Shown piece by piece: positions 1 to 6,779 of a DNA stretch of 10,675 bases. A program made the translations under genes and the position numbers. Under the pieces are notes generated by a model. The model did no database searches, was not told where the DNA came from, and saw only the letters and a program-made list of their open reading frames with translations. Numbering within the stretch: the first letter of the stretch is position 1; each line of letters starts with the position of its first letter. This DNA comes from an uncultured Prevotella sp. (GTDB lineage: Bacteria > Bacteroidota > Bacteroidia > Bacteroidales > Bacteroidaceae): assembly GCA_900541335.1 (NCBI GenBank), contig UQJC01000060.1:1-10675 (forward strand). Direction: 5' to 3'.

Positions 1-1112
1 GCGATAGACTTGATGAGTTCCGTCGTAACGATGGTCTTCACGATAAATTCGTTGCCCTCCATCTTACCTTGAGCCTTGCGGTTCATGATGATGTAGTAGA
101 GGAAGAGCATGCAAGTCTGGTTACCGTCGATGAGAATCCACTCACCCTTATCGTTCTTGCAAGCCATGCCCACGCGGTCAGCGTCGGGGTCAGAAGCCAT
201 CACGATGTCTGCGTCCAGCTTCTTGGCCAAGTCAAGTGCCATGGTCAGTGCTTCGCCGTTTTCAGGGTTCGGGCTCTTCACCGTGGGGAAGTTACCGTCC
301 TTCACCATTTGCTCAGGCACCGTGTGTACATTCTCGAATCCCCACAGCTTGAGTGAATCGGGAATCAACATCATACCCGTACCGTGCAACGGAGTGTAAA
401 CAATCTTGAGGTCCTTCTGACGTTCGATGCAAGCAGGGTCAATGCTCAAGGTGTGTACTTTCTCCAAGTATACCTGGTCGATTTCCTTGCCCAACACCTC
501 GATGAGGGCAGGATTGCCTTCAAACTTAATGTCAGCAACACTAACCTTGTTTACCTCGTCGATGATGCCTTTATCGTGCGGAGCCAGAACCTGAGCACCG
601 TCGTCCCAGTAAGCCTTATAGCCGTTGTATTCCTTCGGGTTGTGGCTGGCGGTCAAGATAATACCGCTTTGGCAACCCAGGTGACGGATGGCAAATGACA
701 TTTCGGGAGTGGGGCGCATATCCTCAAAGAGGTATACCTTAATACCATTGGCCGTAAAGATGTTGGCAGCCGTTTCAGCGAAGAGGCGGCTGTTGTTACG
801 ACAGTCGTGACCTACCACTACGCTGATTTGTTCCAAGTCCTTGAAGCTCTTGTTCAAGTAGTTTGAAAGTCCTTGGGTTGCCGCGCCTACGGTGTAGATG
901 TTCATACGGTTCGTACCGGGCCCCATGATACCGCGCAAACCGCCCGTACCAAATTCGAGCGTGCGATAGAAGGAGTCGATCAATTCCGTCTTATCTGTAT
1001 TTTCCACCATAGCCTTGACAGCCTGTTGGGTTTCAGCGTCATAGCGGTCAGAGGTCATCCACTCTTTCGCTACTTGCTCACATTGAGCAATCAGTGCTTC
1101 TTGATTTTCCAT
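1..1112 (-). CDS. phospho-sugar mutase (phosphoglucomutase/phosphomannomutase family), 3' end outside the window
   Basis: This is an alpha-D-phosphohexomutase, which interconverts sugar 1- and 6-phosphates (glucose or mannose) in the cytoplasm to feed glycogen, nucleotide-sugar and cell-envelope synthesis. About 370 residues are present, read from an ATG at 1112 with no stop before the left edge; relatives of the PgcA/PGM2 type are about 580 residues, so roughly the last third, including the phosphate-binding domain, is missing. Visible signatures are FGTGGLRG near residues 54-61, the active-site loop TASHNP at 154-159 with the phospho-serine at S156, and the metal loop DPDADR at 308-313. Which sugar is preferred cannot be told from this part. 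The start has no Shine-Dalgarno and is preceded by a direct duplication of ACTCATCAT. It lies 163 bases downstream of the VOC gene on the same strand; co-transcription is possible but unproven. Confidence 0.95.
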   Translation of the reverse strand, partial: MENQEALIAQCEQVAKEWMTSDRYDAETQQAVKAMVENTDKTELIDSFYRTLEFGTGGLRGIMGPGTNRMNIYTVGAATQGLSNYLNKSFKDLEQISVVVGHDCRNNSRLFAETAANIFTANGIKVYLFEDMRPTPEMSFAIRHLGCQSGIILTASHNPKEYNGYKAYWDDGAQVLAPHDKGIIDEVNKVSVADIKFEGNPALIEVLGKEIDQVYLEKVHTLSIDPACIERQKDLKIVYTPLHGTGMMLIPDSLKLWGFENVHTVPEQMVKDGNFPTVKSPNPENGEALTMALDLAKKLDADIVMASDPDADRVGMACKNDKGEWILIDGNQTCMLFLYYIIMNRKAQGKMEGNEFIVKTIVTTELIKSI

Positions 1113-1154
1113 AATGATGAGTTGTTATGATGAGTTTTTGTTGTCTAATCAATG

Positions 1155-1170
1155 CAGGCATAGGTGCCTG
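1155..1170. repeat. small perfect hairpin between VOC gene and mutase
   Basis: CAGGCA and TGCCTG form a perfect 6-bp stem around a TAGG loop. It lies in the 163-base spacer between the VOC gene and the mutase. There is no T-tract on either side, so it is not a convincing terminator. It may weakly separate the two genes, or be chance. Confidence 0.3.
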
Positions 1171-1275
1171 TTGCTGGAGTTGAGTACAATCGTTTCGAGC
1201 ATAGTTGAAGTACTGGCTCCCATGCTTTCCTTCACTTTACGCTTCGGTTTCCTCCCATCTCCTTGATTGAGGATT

Positions 1276-1653
1276 TTATTCTGCCGGTAAGATTTCAATC
1301 CAGTATCCGTCCGGGTCGTTGATGAAGTAAAGCCCCATTTCCTGATTTTCGTAGCAGACGTAGCCCATTTCTTTGTGATAAGCGCGTACCGCATCGTAGT
1401 CACCGGGCACACGGAGACAGATATGAAACTCGTTCTCGCCGAGATTATACGGTTCCGTGCGGTCACGAAGCCAGGTAAGTTCGAGTTTGAAGTCGCTTTC
1501 TTCATTTTTCAGATAGATAATCTTGAATGCGCCTTCCGGACCATTAATTTCTCCGCTGGGAGTCAATCCCAGTGCTTCTTTATAGAAAGCGATGCTTCGG
1601 TCGAGGTCAAGTACGTTGATGTTGAAGTGGTCAAACTTGGCTGATATTTCCAT
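1276..1653 (-). CDS. VOC superfamily protein, glyoxalase I-like
   Basis: This 125-residue protein is a single vicinal-oxygen-chelate unit made of two beta-alpha-beta-beta-beta halves, the size of short bacterial glyoxalase I. The four metal ligands expected of glyoxalase I are in place: H9 (FDHFNINV), E58 (LELTW), H77 (FHICLRV) and E120 (WIEILP). The motif NDPDGYWIEI at 112-121 is typical of lactoylglutathione-lyase annotations. The complete ligand set supports a metal-dependent lyase or isomerase, probably cytoplasmic detoxification of methylglyoxal-type adducts. The thiol cofactor is uncertain because many Bacteroidales are not known to rely on glutathione, so other VOC activities remain possible. 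The ATG at 1653 follows a short AT-rich leader without a Shine-Dalgarno. The gene is divergent from the HAD phosphatase and upstream of the mutase. Confidence 0.85.
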   Translation of the reverse strand: MEISAKFDHFNINVLDLDRSIAFYKEALGLTPSGEINGPEGAFKIIYLKNEESDFKLELTWLRDRTEPYNLGENEFHICLRVPGDYDAVRAYHKEMGYVCYENQEMGLYFINDPDGYWIEILPAE

Positions 1654-1701
1654 GTGTGATAATGTTAGGAGGAACAGTGTCCTCAGTCATGTAGTCGAAG
1701 G

Positions 1702-1709
1702 CAAAGTTA
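1702..1709 (-). promoter_or_regulatory. candidate Bacteroidota -7 box upstream of VOC gene (proximal)
   Basis: On the minus strand this reads TAACTTTG, an exact match to the TAnnTTTG -7 consensus, 48 bases before the VOC start codon. No good TTTG -33 element is visible at the usual distance, so it rests on one box only. Confidence 0.3.
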
Positions 1710-1770
1710 GTGCAATCCCAATACAGAATCATGAAGGATTTCGTTTTTCCTTCGCAATGTCGGGCATCCT

Positions 1771-1789
1771 TTGGCTTTGCCAAGCAAAG
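1771..1789. promoter_or_regulatory. two overlapping inverted repeats in the divergent spacer, operator-like
   Basis: TTGGC-TTT-GCCAA and CTTTGC-CAA-GCAAAG are each perfect and overlap, giving a compact dyad between the divergent VOC and HAD genes. The second dyad runs into a candidate minus-strand -7 box at 1785-1792, so a bound protein could block that promoter. This is inferred from position and symmetry; no regulator gene is nearby. Confidence 0.3.
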
Positions 1790-1792
1790 TTA
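1785..1792 (-). promoter_or_regulatory. candidate Bacteroidota -7 box upstream of VOC gene (distal)
   Basis: A second minus-strand TAACTTTG, again followed by GC as in many Bacteroidota promoters, lies 131 bases before the VOC start codon. A -33 box is not obvious. On the opposite strand TAATTTCG at 1805-1812 is a weak candidate -7 box for the HAD gene. Confidence 0.3.
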
Positions 1793-1864
1793 GAGAAATC
1801 TTTGTAATTTCGCGACTCTATAGGAAACTCTGTATAAAAGGGCTTTTCTATTTTTTTGATCAAC

Positions 1865-1886
1865 GGGAAACGCCGTATGGTTTCCC
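1865..1886 (+). other. hairpin in the 5' leader of the HAD gene
   Basis: GGGAAAC and GTTTCCC form a perfect 7-bp stem with an 8-base loop, ending 18 bases before the HAD start codon. It is not followed by a T-tract on the plus strand. If transcribed it would sit just upstream of the ribosome-loading site; a role in expression is inference. Confidence 0.35.
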
Positions 1887-1904
1887 CCTCATGCTTTCCG
1901 ACTT

Positions 1905-2549
1905 ATGATTCGAACAGTTGTATTCGATTTAGATGGCACCTTGCTCGATACCCTCGGCGACTTGGTAGCCAGTGTAAACTTTGCGCTTCGTCAGCACCAG
2001 CTCCCGTTGCGTACCGTGGCCGAGATTCGTTTGTTTTTGGGCAATGGCATCCGCACCTTGATGCGTAAAAGTGTGGGTGATGCGTTGGGTGAAGAAGAAT
2101 TTGAAGCGGTCTTTCAAACCTTTCGTACCCATTACGTAGCCCATTGTTTAGATACCACCGCCCCTTACCCAGGCATTCTTTCCCTTTTGGACGAATTGCA
2201 ACGTCGCGGCATACAGATGGCCATTGTTTCCAACAAGCTTCATCCGGCAGTGCATGAACTCAACGAACGCTTCTTCTCCCATTACATTCATTCAGCTGTG
2301 GGCGAGAGTGCCACCGTACGCCGTAAGCCCAATCCCGATGCCGTCTTGGCCGCTTTAAAAGAATTGGGCAGTAGTCCTGCAGAAGCCATTTATGTCGGCG
2401 ACTCCGAAGTCGATTGGGAAACGGCTCAGCGTGCCGGCCTACCTTGTGCCCTGGTGCTCTGGGGATTCCGCGATGAAGACTATTTGCGCCAATTGCCCGG
2501 CGCAGCGTGCTTCCTTCGTCAACCTGCCGACCTGTTGTCTTACCTTTAG
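1905..2549 (+). CDS. gph: HAD-superfamily phosphatase, phosphoglycolate phosphatase-like (Gph)
   Basis: This 214-residue protein belongs to HAD subfamily I with an alpha-helical C1 cap, and probably removes phosphate from small metabolites such as 2-phosphoglycolate in the cytoplasm. All four motifs are intact: DLDGT with nucleophile D8 and acid/base D10, S109 in IVSNK, K141 in RRKPNP, and GDSEVD with D166 and D170. The cap carries FLGNGIRTLM at 44-53, similar to the GNG segment of Gph proteins. Length matches the family. The ATG at 1905 is the only start that keeps the first motif at the very N-terminus. The patatin gene follows 110 bases later on the same strand. HAD substrate prediction is unreliable; pyrophosphatase or another sugar-phosphate phosphatase is possible. 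Confidence 0.88.
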   Translation: MIRTVVFDLDGTLLDTLGDLVASVNFALRQHQLPLRTVAEIRLFLGNGIRTLMRKSVGDALGEEEFEAVFQTFRTHYVAHCLDTTAPYPGILSLLDELQRRGIQMAIVSNKLHPAVHELNERFFSHYIHSAVGESATVRRKPNPDAVLAALKELGSSPAEAIYVGDSEVDWETAQRAGLPCALVLWGFRDEDYLRQLPGAACFLRQPADLLSYL

Positions 2550-2659
2550 TCGGGAGTCGTGCGAAAGGGGAGAGGGGTAACCCAGGGAATCCCTGTCTGT
2601 AATCCTCTCTTGTTACTCCTTCCGCTTAGTTTCCGTAATCATCTTTATGTTAACCTGTT

Positions 2660-4897
2660 ATGAAGCGACCTCCTTGTCTCCTTTTCCAGCTTTTTTTGTT
2701 CCTCCTCTTCTGTAGTCTTCCTTTCAGCGTTTCCGCCCAATCAACTGAACACAGTCGTCCTCGAGTCGGCGTTGTGTTGAGTGGCGGTGGAGCCAAAGGG
2801 GTGGCACACATCGGCGTACTCCGTGCCTTGGAGGAAGCCCATGTCCCGATTGATTACATAGCCGGCACGAGCATGGGAGCCATTGTCGGCGGATTGTACG
2901 CCATGGGCTATACGACAGCTGAGTTGGATACGCTGGTGCGCACGCAAGACTGGGAGTTCCTGTTGAGTGATAAAACGCCCCGCCGTCAGCTTTCGCCCGT
3001 TCAGCGCGAACGGGCCGAACGTTACGTGTTGAGCATTCCGCTTTCCCGCAGTGCCCGTCCCGAATTGACAGGTTTAGTGCGTGGAAGAAACTTAGGCAAT
3101 CTGTTGGCACGGTTGACGGTAGGCTATCATGACAGTATCTCCTTCGACCAGCTACCCATTCCCTTTGCCTGTGTCGCTACGAATTTGGCCAATGGCGATG
3201 AAATCGTGTTTCGCAACGGTATACCCGCTACTGCCATTCGGGCAAGTATGGCGATTCCGGGAGCCTTCACCCCGGTGATTTGGCAGGGCAAGACCTTGGT
3301 TGATGGAGGCATGGTCAACAACTTCCCGGTCGACGTCGCGCGAAAGATGGGGGCTGACATCGTGATTGGTTCCACGGTGCAACGCACCTTTGCCGATACG
3401 ATGGAGACGGGTGGCTTGCAGGCCGTTATTCATCAGCTCATCAGCATTGCCAGTCGAAGAAAATTTGAAGATAACATACGCAACTGTGACATCCACATTC
3501 GGGTCAATCCCAAGGGAGTCTCTACGATGGATTTCACTGCCGCTTCCATCGACACCATGCTCCGCCGAGGCTATCAGGCAGCCCTTCAGCAACAACCAGC
3601 GTTGCGCCAGCTCATGCAGCGACTTTATCCCGATACGGCCGACGCGTCGCAACAGATGCGTCCTTATGTTCCGGCACACGGTTTACCCGCCGTCTTTCCC
3701 ATTGCTCGCATCCGTTTTGATCAAGTCACTCCCGCTGAGGAGCGAGCCATCCGTCGGGCAACGGGTTTGTGTGATTCGACCGATGTAACCCAAGCTCAGA
3801 TAGAGCAGGCTGTGTTGTTGCTCAACGAGCGTTTCTTGTACCTCGATGCCAATTATTCACTCAATGAGAACGACAACTGTTACGACCTGGTCTTTCATGC
3901 TCATCGCCGTTTGGCCAGTCAAGTCGGTGTGGGAGCTCGTTTCGACACGGAGGAACTTGCTTCGCTTTTGCTCGATGCCGATGTGGTCTTCAAGACGCGC
4001 GTTCCTTCTGAATTAGAGGTCTCAGCTCGTTTGAGTGAGCAATATGCCGTGCGTGCCTCTTATACGATAGAGCCGCTTCTCAATCGTCAGCTCAATTTCT
4101 ATTACGATTTCCGCCATCGTGACATGGATGTTTATCAGAAGGGAAACCGTGCTTACAATCTGGTTTACCAACAGCAGCAAGCCGGACTCTCCTTTGCCTA
4201 TCGTCAGACACGAAACTTCGATGCCGAATTGGGTGTGCAGGTTGTCCGCCACGATTTCAACGATATCCTGTTAGATGAAGCCGCTGCCGACACGGCTGCC
4301 GGACTTCGTTCGGATACTTATTTTACTGGTTTCCTCCGTTTGCGATACAATTCGCAGGATCGTAGCCATTACCCTACTATCGGTTCAAAGTTTTTCGCAG
4401 AGTATGCTTTTACCACCGACAATCTCACTCATTTACGTCGGCCCCATTCTTTCTCGTCGGTGCTCGCTTCTTGGGAAACCGTATTCCCGCTTACTTCCCG
4501 TTGGGCATTGTTGCCGCGTTTCAGCACCCGCATGCTCTTAGCTCCCAAGGTTCCCTTCCTCTTCCGCAACGCAATTGGCGGGTATACCGCAGGGAAGTAC
4601 GTCGAACAGCAATTACCCTTTGTCGGTCTCAGTCATTGGGAAGCCGTGCGTAATGTGTTCGTGATGGCCGATTTCCGTTTGCGTTACCATTTTCTCCAGC
4701 GTCATTATGCCACTTGTTTGGGAGCTTTGCTCGCCGAACACCGTGACTTCCGTCATCTTCGCCGTGCCGCCTACCATTACGGAGTCGGTTTGCAGTACGG
4801 TTATGATTCCAAGTTTGGTCCGGTTGAGGCTGGCATTGCCTATTCGGGGCGTTGTCGCAAACCGAAGTTTTATCTGTCCGTAGGTTTTGACTTTTAG
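2660..4897 (+). CDS. patatin-like phospholipase with POTRA-like region and C-terminal outer-membrane beta-barrel (type Vd autotransporter-like)
   Basis: This 745-residue protein is a predicted secreted lipid acyl hydrolase joined to an outer-membrane barrel. Residues 1-27 form a signal peptide with a Leu/Phe-rich core and probable cleavage after VSA. A patatin domain fills about 35-310: oxyanion-hole SGGGAKG at 41-47, nucleophile elbow GTSMG with S71, and catalytic Asp in DGG at 215-217, so the Ser-Asp dyad is complete. Residues about 345-425 resemble one POTRA module, followed by an Omp85/surface-antigen-type barrel of about 320 residues with alternating aromatic strands, ending in FDF, a C-terminal Phe as barrel-assembly machinery expects. 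The order matches PlpD/FplA-type Vd autotransporters. No protease cleavage site is evident, and whether the lipase faces the periplasm or the outside cannot be read. The start has no Shine-Dalgarno; a nearby upstream ATG at 2647 is out of frame. Confidence 0.92.
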   Translation: MKRPPCLLFQLFLFLLFCSLPFSVSAQSTEHSRPRVGVVLSGGGAKGVAHIGVLRALEEAHVPIDYIAGTSMGAIVGGLYAMGYTTAELDTLVRTQDWEFLLSDKTPRRQLSPVQRERAERYVLSIPLSRSARPELTGLVRGRNLGNLLARLTVGYHDSISFDQLPIPFACVATNLANGDEIVFRNGIPATAIRASMAIPGAFTPVIWQGKTLVDGGMVNNFPVDVARKMGADIVIGSTVQRTFADTMETGGLQAVIHQLISIASRRKFEDNIRNCDIHIRVNPKGVSTMDFTAASIDTMLRRGYQAALQQQPALRQLMQRLYPDTADASQQMRPYVPAHGLPAVFPIARIRFDQVTPAEERAIRRATGLCDSTDVTQAQIEQAVLLLNERFLYLDANYSLNENDNCYDLVFHAHRRLASQVGVGARFDTEELASLLLDADVVFKTRVPSELEVSARLSEQYAVRASYTIEPLLNRQLNFYYDFRHRDMDVYQKGNRAYNLVYQQQQAGLSFAYRQTRNFDAELGVQVVRHDFNDILLDEAAADTAAGLRSDTYFTGFLRLRYNSQDRSHYPTIGSKFFAEYAFTTDNLTHLRRPHSFSSVLASWETVFPLTSRWALLPRFSTRMLLAPKVPFLFRNAIGGYTAGKYVEQQLPFVGLSHWEAVRNVFVMADFRLRYHFLQRHYATCLGALLAEHRDFRHLRRAAYHYGVGLQYGYDSKFGPVEAGIAYSGRCRKPKFYLSVGFDF

Positions 4898-4967
4898 GGA
4901 AAACGTCGGTTGGGGTGCGTTAGCATAGCCCCACACGAATTGGTCTTAGCTGAGGGAAATCCCAGGA

Positions 4968-5005
4968 AAGGGTTCAGCCTATCTGTAAGGATTGGCTGAA
5001 CCCTT
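4968..5005. terminator. strong hairpin after patatin gene, probable terminator
   Basis: AAGGGTTCAGCC and GGCTGAACCCTT make a perfect 12-bp stem, with ATC/GAT able to extend it inside the 14-base loop. It begins 70 bases after the patatin stop codon. The plus-strand tail is not T-rich (GTGCTGTC); the minus-strand tail starts TTTCC. Its position supports transcript 3'-end formation or protection. Confidence 0.55.
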
Positions 5006-5074
5006 GTGCTGTCAATGGGAGCCTGTTTCAATCTCATATTCTTCTGATCGTTCAGCTTCGTACCTATTCAAACA

Positions 5075-5108
5075 ACGGCGGCTTGTCATGAGGGTGACAA
5101 GTCGCCGT
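5075..5108. terminator. second hairpin in the convergent spacer
   Basis: ACGGCGGCTTGTC pairs with GACAAGTCGCCGT over 13 positions with one G-U wobble, and an inner A-T pair leaves a six-base loop TGAGGG. It is very stable but lacks a T-tract on either side, so a factor-independent terminator is uncertain; an RNA structural element is the alternative. Confidence 0.45.
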
Positions 5109-5234
5109 AAGTAATCATAATCAACTATGGCATTCGTTTAACGTGCACGGTGATTTACTTGTAGTTTTAACTTGTAAGCAAAACTATTTTGTACACGATA
5201 TTGAATGTATGAAACATCTGTCTGTTTCTATTTT

Positions 5235-5279
5235 GAAGTGAATCCGAGCGCGTGTTAGCTGTCGCTCGGATTCAACTTC
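5235..5279. terminator. third hairpin in the convergent spacer
   Basis: TGAATCCGAGCG and CGCTCGGATTCA form a perfect 12-bp stem around a 12-base loop, extended by GAAG/CTTC pairs past one bulged base. The plus-strand tail CCCCTGTTTT is moderately T-rich, so this may terminate plus-strand transcription or end a small RNA. Confidence 0.5.
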
Positions 5280-5420
5280 CCCTGTTTTACAATGCAAATG
5301 TAAAGCATTTTGAGAACGTGGGGAAATAAAATACAAGTAAAAACGAAGTATTGCTGTCTTTTTGCTTAGTTAGCCTCATGGTCTTTGTCGAAATGTACGA
5401 TCAAACTACGCATGGAGGAC

Positions 5421-5458
5421 AAAATGGGTTAGCCCCAATTGGGAGCTAACCCATTTTT
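5421..5458. terminator. bidirectional intrinsic terminator, convergent spacer
   Basis: AAAATGGGTTAGC and GCTAACCCATTTT are perfectly complementary over 13 bp, and CCC/GGG inside the loop pair further around AATT. The plus-strand arm ends in TTTTT and the minus-strand arm in TTTT. This is the best-formed intrinsic terminator of the four, and suits the ends of both the patatin-side and nth transcripts; it lies about 145 bases beyond the nth stop. Confidence 0.75.
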
Positions 5459-5527
5459 GAACTGTGTTATGTGTGCTTTCTAGTTGGGCACAGTAACTTA
5501 CGGAGAAGTAAGGTATAAGCGGCTCCG

Positions 5528-5546
5528 TTTCTTTTCTTTTCTTTTC
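5528..5546. repeat. short pentanucleotide repeat (CTTTT)n
   Basis: TTT is followed by three CTTTT units and a final C, a pyrimidine-only run just past the 3' end of nth. It lies in noncoding DNA, so length change there would not shift a reading frame. Confidence 0.5.
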
Positions 5547-5601
5547 GTAGTGGATTTTTGGGCAACTCCGTGTCGCCCTTGAGCCGATTCTGCCCCCTTC
5601 T

Positions 5602-6237
5602 TTACCCCATGGCACTTTTGCAGACCTCACGCAGACCGCAGGTTGCACACTTAGGACTGCGGGCTGTACAGGTATAGCGTCCATGGAGTAAGAGCCAGTA
5701 GTGAGAAGCGGCAACCAAGTGCTCGGGAATATACTTTTTCAGTTCCATTTCTACACTGTAAGGCGTAGTACATCGTTTTGGAACCAATCCGAGGCGGTGA
5801 CTGACCCGAAACACGTGTGTATCGACCGCCAGTGCCGCTTTGCCAAAAGCCACAGCTTGAATCACGTTGGCTGTTTTGCGTCCCACGCCAGGAAGTTGGG
5901 TCAGCTCTTCGAGCGTTGAGGGAACTTCTCCCTGGAATTTCTCCACCAGCATTTTTGCCAGACCCACCAAGTGCTTCGCCTTGTTGTTGGGGTAGCTGAC
6001 CGACTTGATATATTCAAAGATAACCTCGGGAGTCGTGACCGCCATCGCTTCGGGAGTAGGGAAGTCGGCAAACAGGCGCGGAGTCACCTGGTTAATGCGT
6101 TTGTCTGTGCATTGCGCAGACAATACCACGGCCACCAGCAACTCAAACGGGGTCGTATAGTTCAATTCCGTTTCAGTGGCATCCATGATGCTGCCCAGGT
6201 AACCGAGTACATGGTCATAAAGTGCTTGTTTTCTCAT
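5602..6237 (-). CDS. nth: endonuclease III, DNA glycosylase/AP lyase
   Basis: This 211-residue protein is a base-excision-repair enzyme that removes oxidised pyrimidines such as thymine glycol and cleaves the abasic site. The helix-hairpin-helix LPGVGRKTANVI at 115-126 carries the catalytic lysine K121, and VDTHV at 138-142 carries the catalytic aspartate D139. The C-terminal [4Fe-4S] cluster loop is complete with C190, C197, C200 and C206, in the exact C-x6-C-x2-C-x5-C spacing of Nth. Length agrees with E. coli Nth. The lysine separates it from MutY-type proteins. The start codon is 4 bases after the crcB stop, so the two are very probably co-transcribed, without an obvious functional link. 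Confidence 0.97.
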   Translation of the reverse strand: MRKQALYDHVLGYLGSIMDATETELNYTTPFELLVAVVLSAQCTDKRINQVTPRLFADFPTPEAMAVTTPEVIFEYIKSVSYPNNKAKHLVGLAKMLVEKFQGEVPSTLEELTQLPGVGRKTANVIQAVAFGKAALAVDTHVFRVSHRLGLVPKRCTTPYSVEMELKKYIPEHLVAASHYWLLLHGRYTCTARSPKCATCGLREVCKSAMG

Positions 6238-6241
6238 AGGG

Positions 6242-6625
6242 CTAATTGTTGTAATGTGCTATCAGACGGGGAAGAAAGTAACCACAGGCGGTACATCCGA
6301 TGCCGGCAACGAGTGACACGAAGAGGTAGAGGAAGGCCAGGCTGTGTTGACCTTGGCGCAACAAGGTCAGCGTTTCGTGCGAGAAAGTCGAGAAGGTTGT
6401 AAATCCTCCACAAAAGCCCGTGACGAGCATGAGTTGCATCCAGCTCGTTTGCCGCCGTTCCAAACATCCCCATAAGAGTCCGATGAGCAGACAACCAATA
6501 AGATTGGCTACCAACGTACTCCAAGGGAAAGCTTCCTGCGAAGGACGGGGTAACCACTGTCCCAAAGTGTAACGGCAGAGACTGCCCGCACCACCGCCTA
6601 TAAAGACATAGAGTAGTTCGTACAT
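6242..6625 (-). CDS. crcB: CrcB/Fluc family fluoride ion channel
   Basis: This 127-residue inner-membrane protein has four hydrophobic segments (about 3-20, 35-54, 64-84 and 96-118) and is expected to form the antiparallel dual-topology dimer that exports fluoride. Family signatures are GGGAGSLCRY at 10-19, the pore asparagine N41 in LVANLIG, and GFCGGFTTFSTFS at 70-82, which carries the phenylalanine-box residues F78 and F81 and the central sodium-site turn. Length is typical of a single-gene Fluc. It begins 154 bases downstream of the ribE stop with a T-tailed stem-loop between them, and is followed by nth. I do not see the fluoride riboswitch consensus in its leader. Confidence 0.96.
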   Translation of the reverse strand: MYELLYVFIGGGAGSLCRYTLGQWLPRPSQEAFPWSTLVANLIGCLLIGLLWGCLERRQTSWMQLMLVTGFCGGFTTFSTFSHETLTLLRQGQHSLAFLYLFVSLVAGIGCTACGYFLPRLIAHYNN

Positions 6626-6651
6626 GCTGTAATCTTAAAGTCAGAAGCAGT

Positions 6652-6736
6652 AAAAAAGGGAAGTTGAAGAGCTGAACCTCGGAAGGTTAGCCGATAGTTA
6701 GCACGACTTTCCTCTAAGGATTCAATTCTTCAACTT
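6652..6736 (-). terminator. long stem-loop with T-tract between ribE and crcB
   Basis: Read on the minus strand, AAGTTGAAGA (6736-6727) pairs perfectly with TCTTCAACTT (6670-6661), and the stem continues inward with TGAA/TTCA, G-U pairs and mismatches. The second arm is followed by CCC and then six T residues at 6657-6652. The form is that of an intrinsic terminator for ribE, but the 56-base interval between arms and its place just before crcB also allow an attenuator. The interval contains two GCTAAC copies and a possible inner hairpin AACC/GGTT. Confidence 0.55.
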
Positions 6737-6779
6737 GCCTCAAGTTTCCTTCGGAAAGATGCTTCCGTAGAAATCCGTT

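Larger units (their letters stand above)
4898..5601. other. 704-base convergent intergenic region
   Basis: This spacer lies between the convergent patatin and nth genes. I find no convincing protein-coding ORF and no tRNA or rRNA. It holds four strong hairpins, listed separately, plus an AT-rich middle (about 5110-5234 and 5281-5420) with no clear consensus promoter. Weak TAnnTTTG-like sequence (TATTTTG at 5185-5191) lies upstream of the third hairpin. Terminators are expected where genes converge, but four is more than needed, so a small RNA gene here cannot be excluded. Confidence 0.6.

Noticed and set aside
1149..1505. Minus-strand ORF of 118 codons overlapping the VOC gene
   Set aside because: It shares DNA with the VOC gene, which has all four metal ligands, and its own sequence is low-complexity in Ser, Thr and Arg.
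2550..2659. Terminator between the HAD and patatin genes (GGGGTAAC with GTTACTCC)
   Set aside because: Pairing needs wobbles and a long loop and no T-tract follows, so it cannot be separated from chance.
5406..5714. Minus-strand ORF of 102 codons at the 3' end of nth
   Set aside because: It overlaps the iron-sulfur end of nth in another frame and spans the bidirectional terminator; no recognisable domain.
6626..6779. Fluoride riboswitch before crcB
   Set aside because: I looked for the conserved core of the crcB RNA motif on the minus strand and did not see it; only a terminator-like stem is supported.
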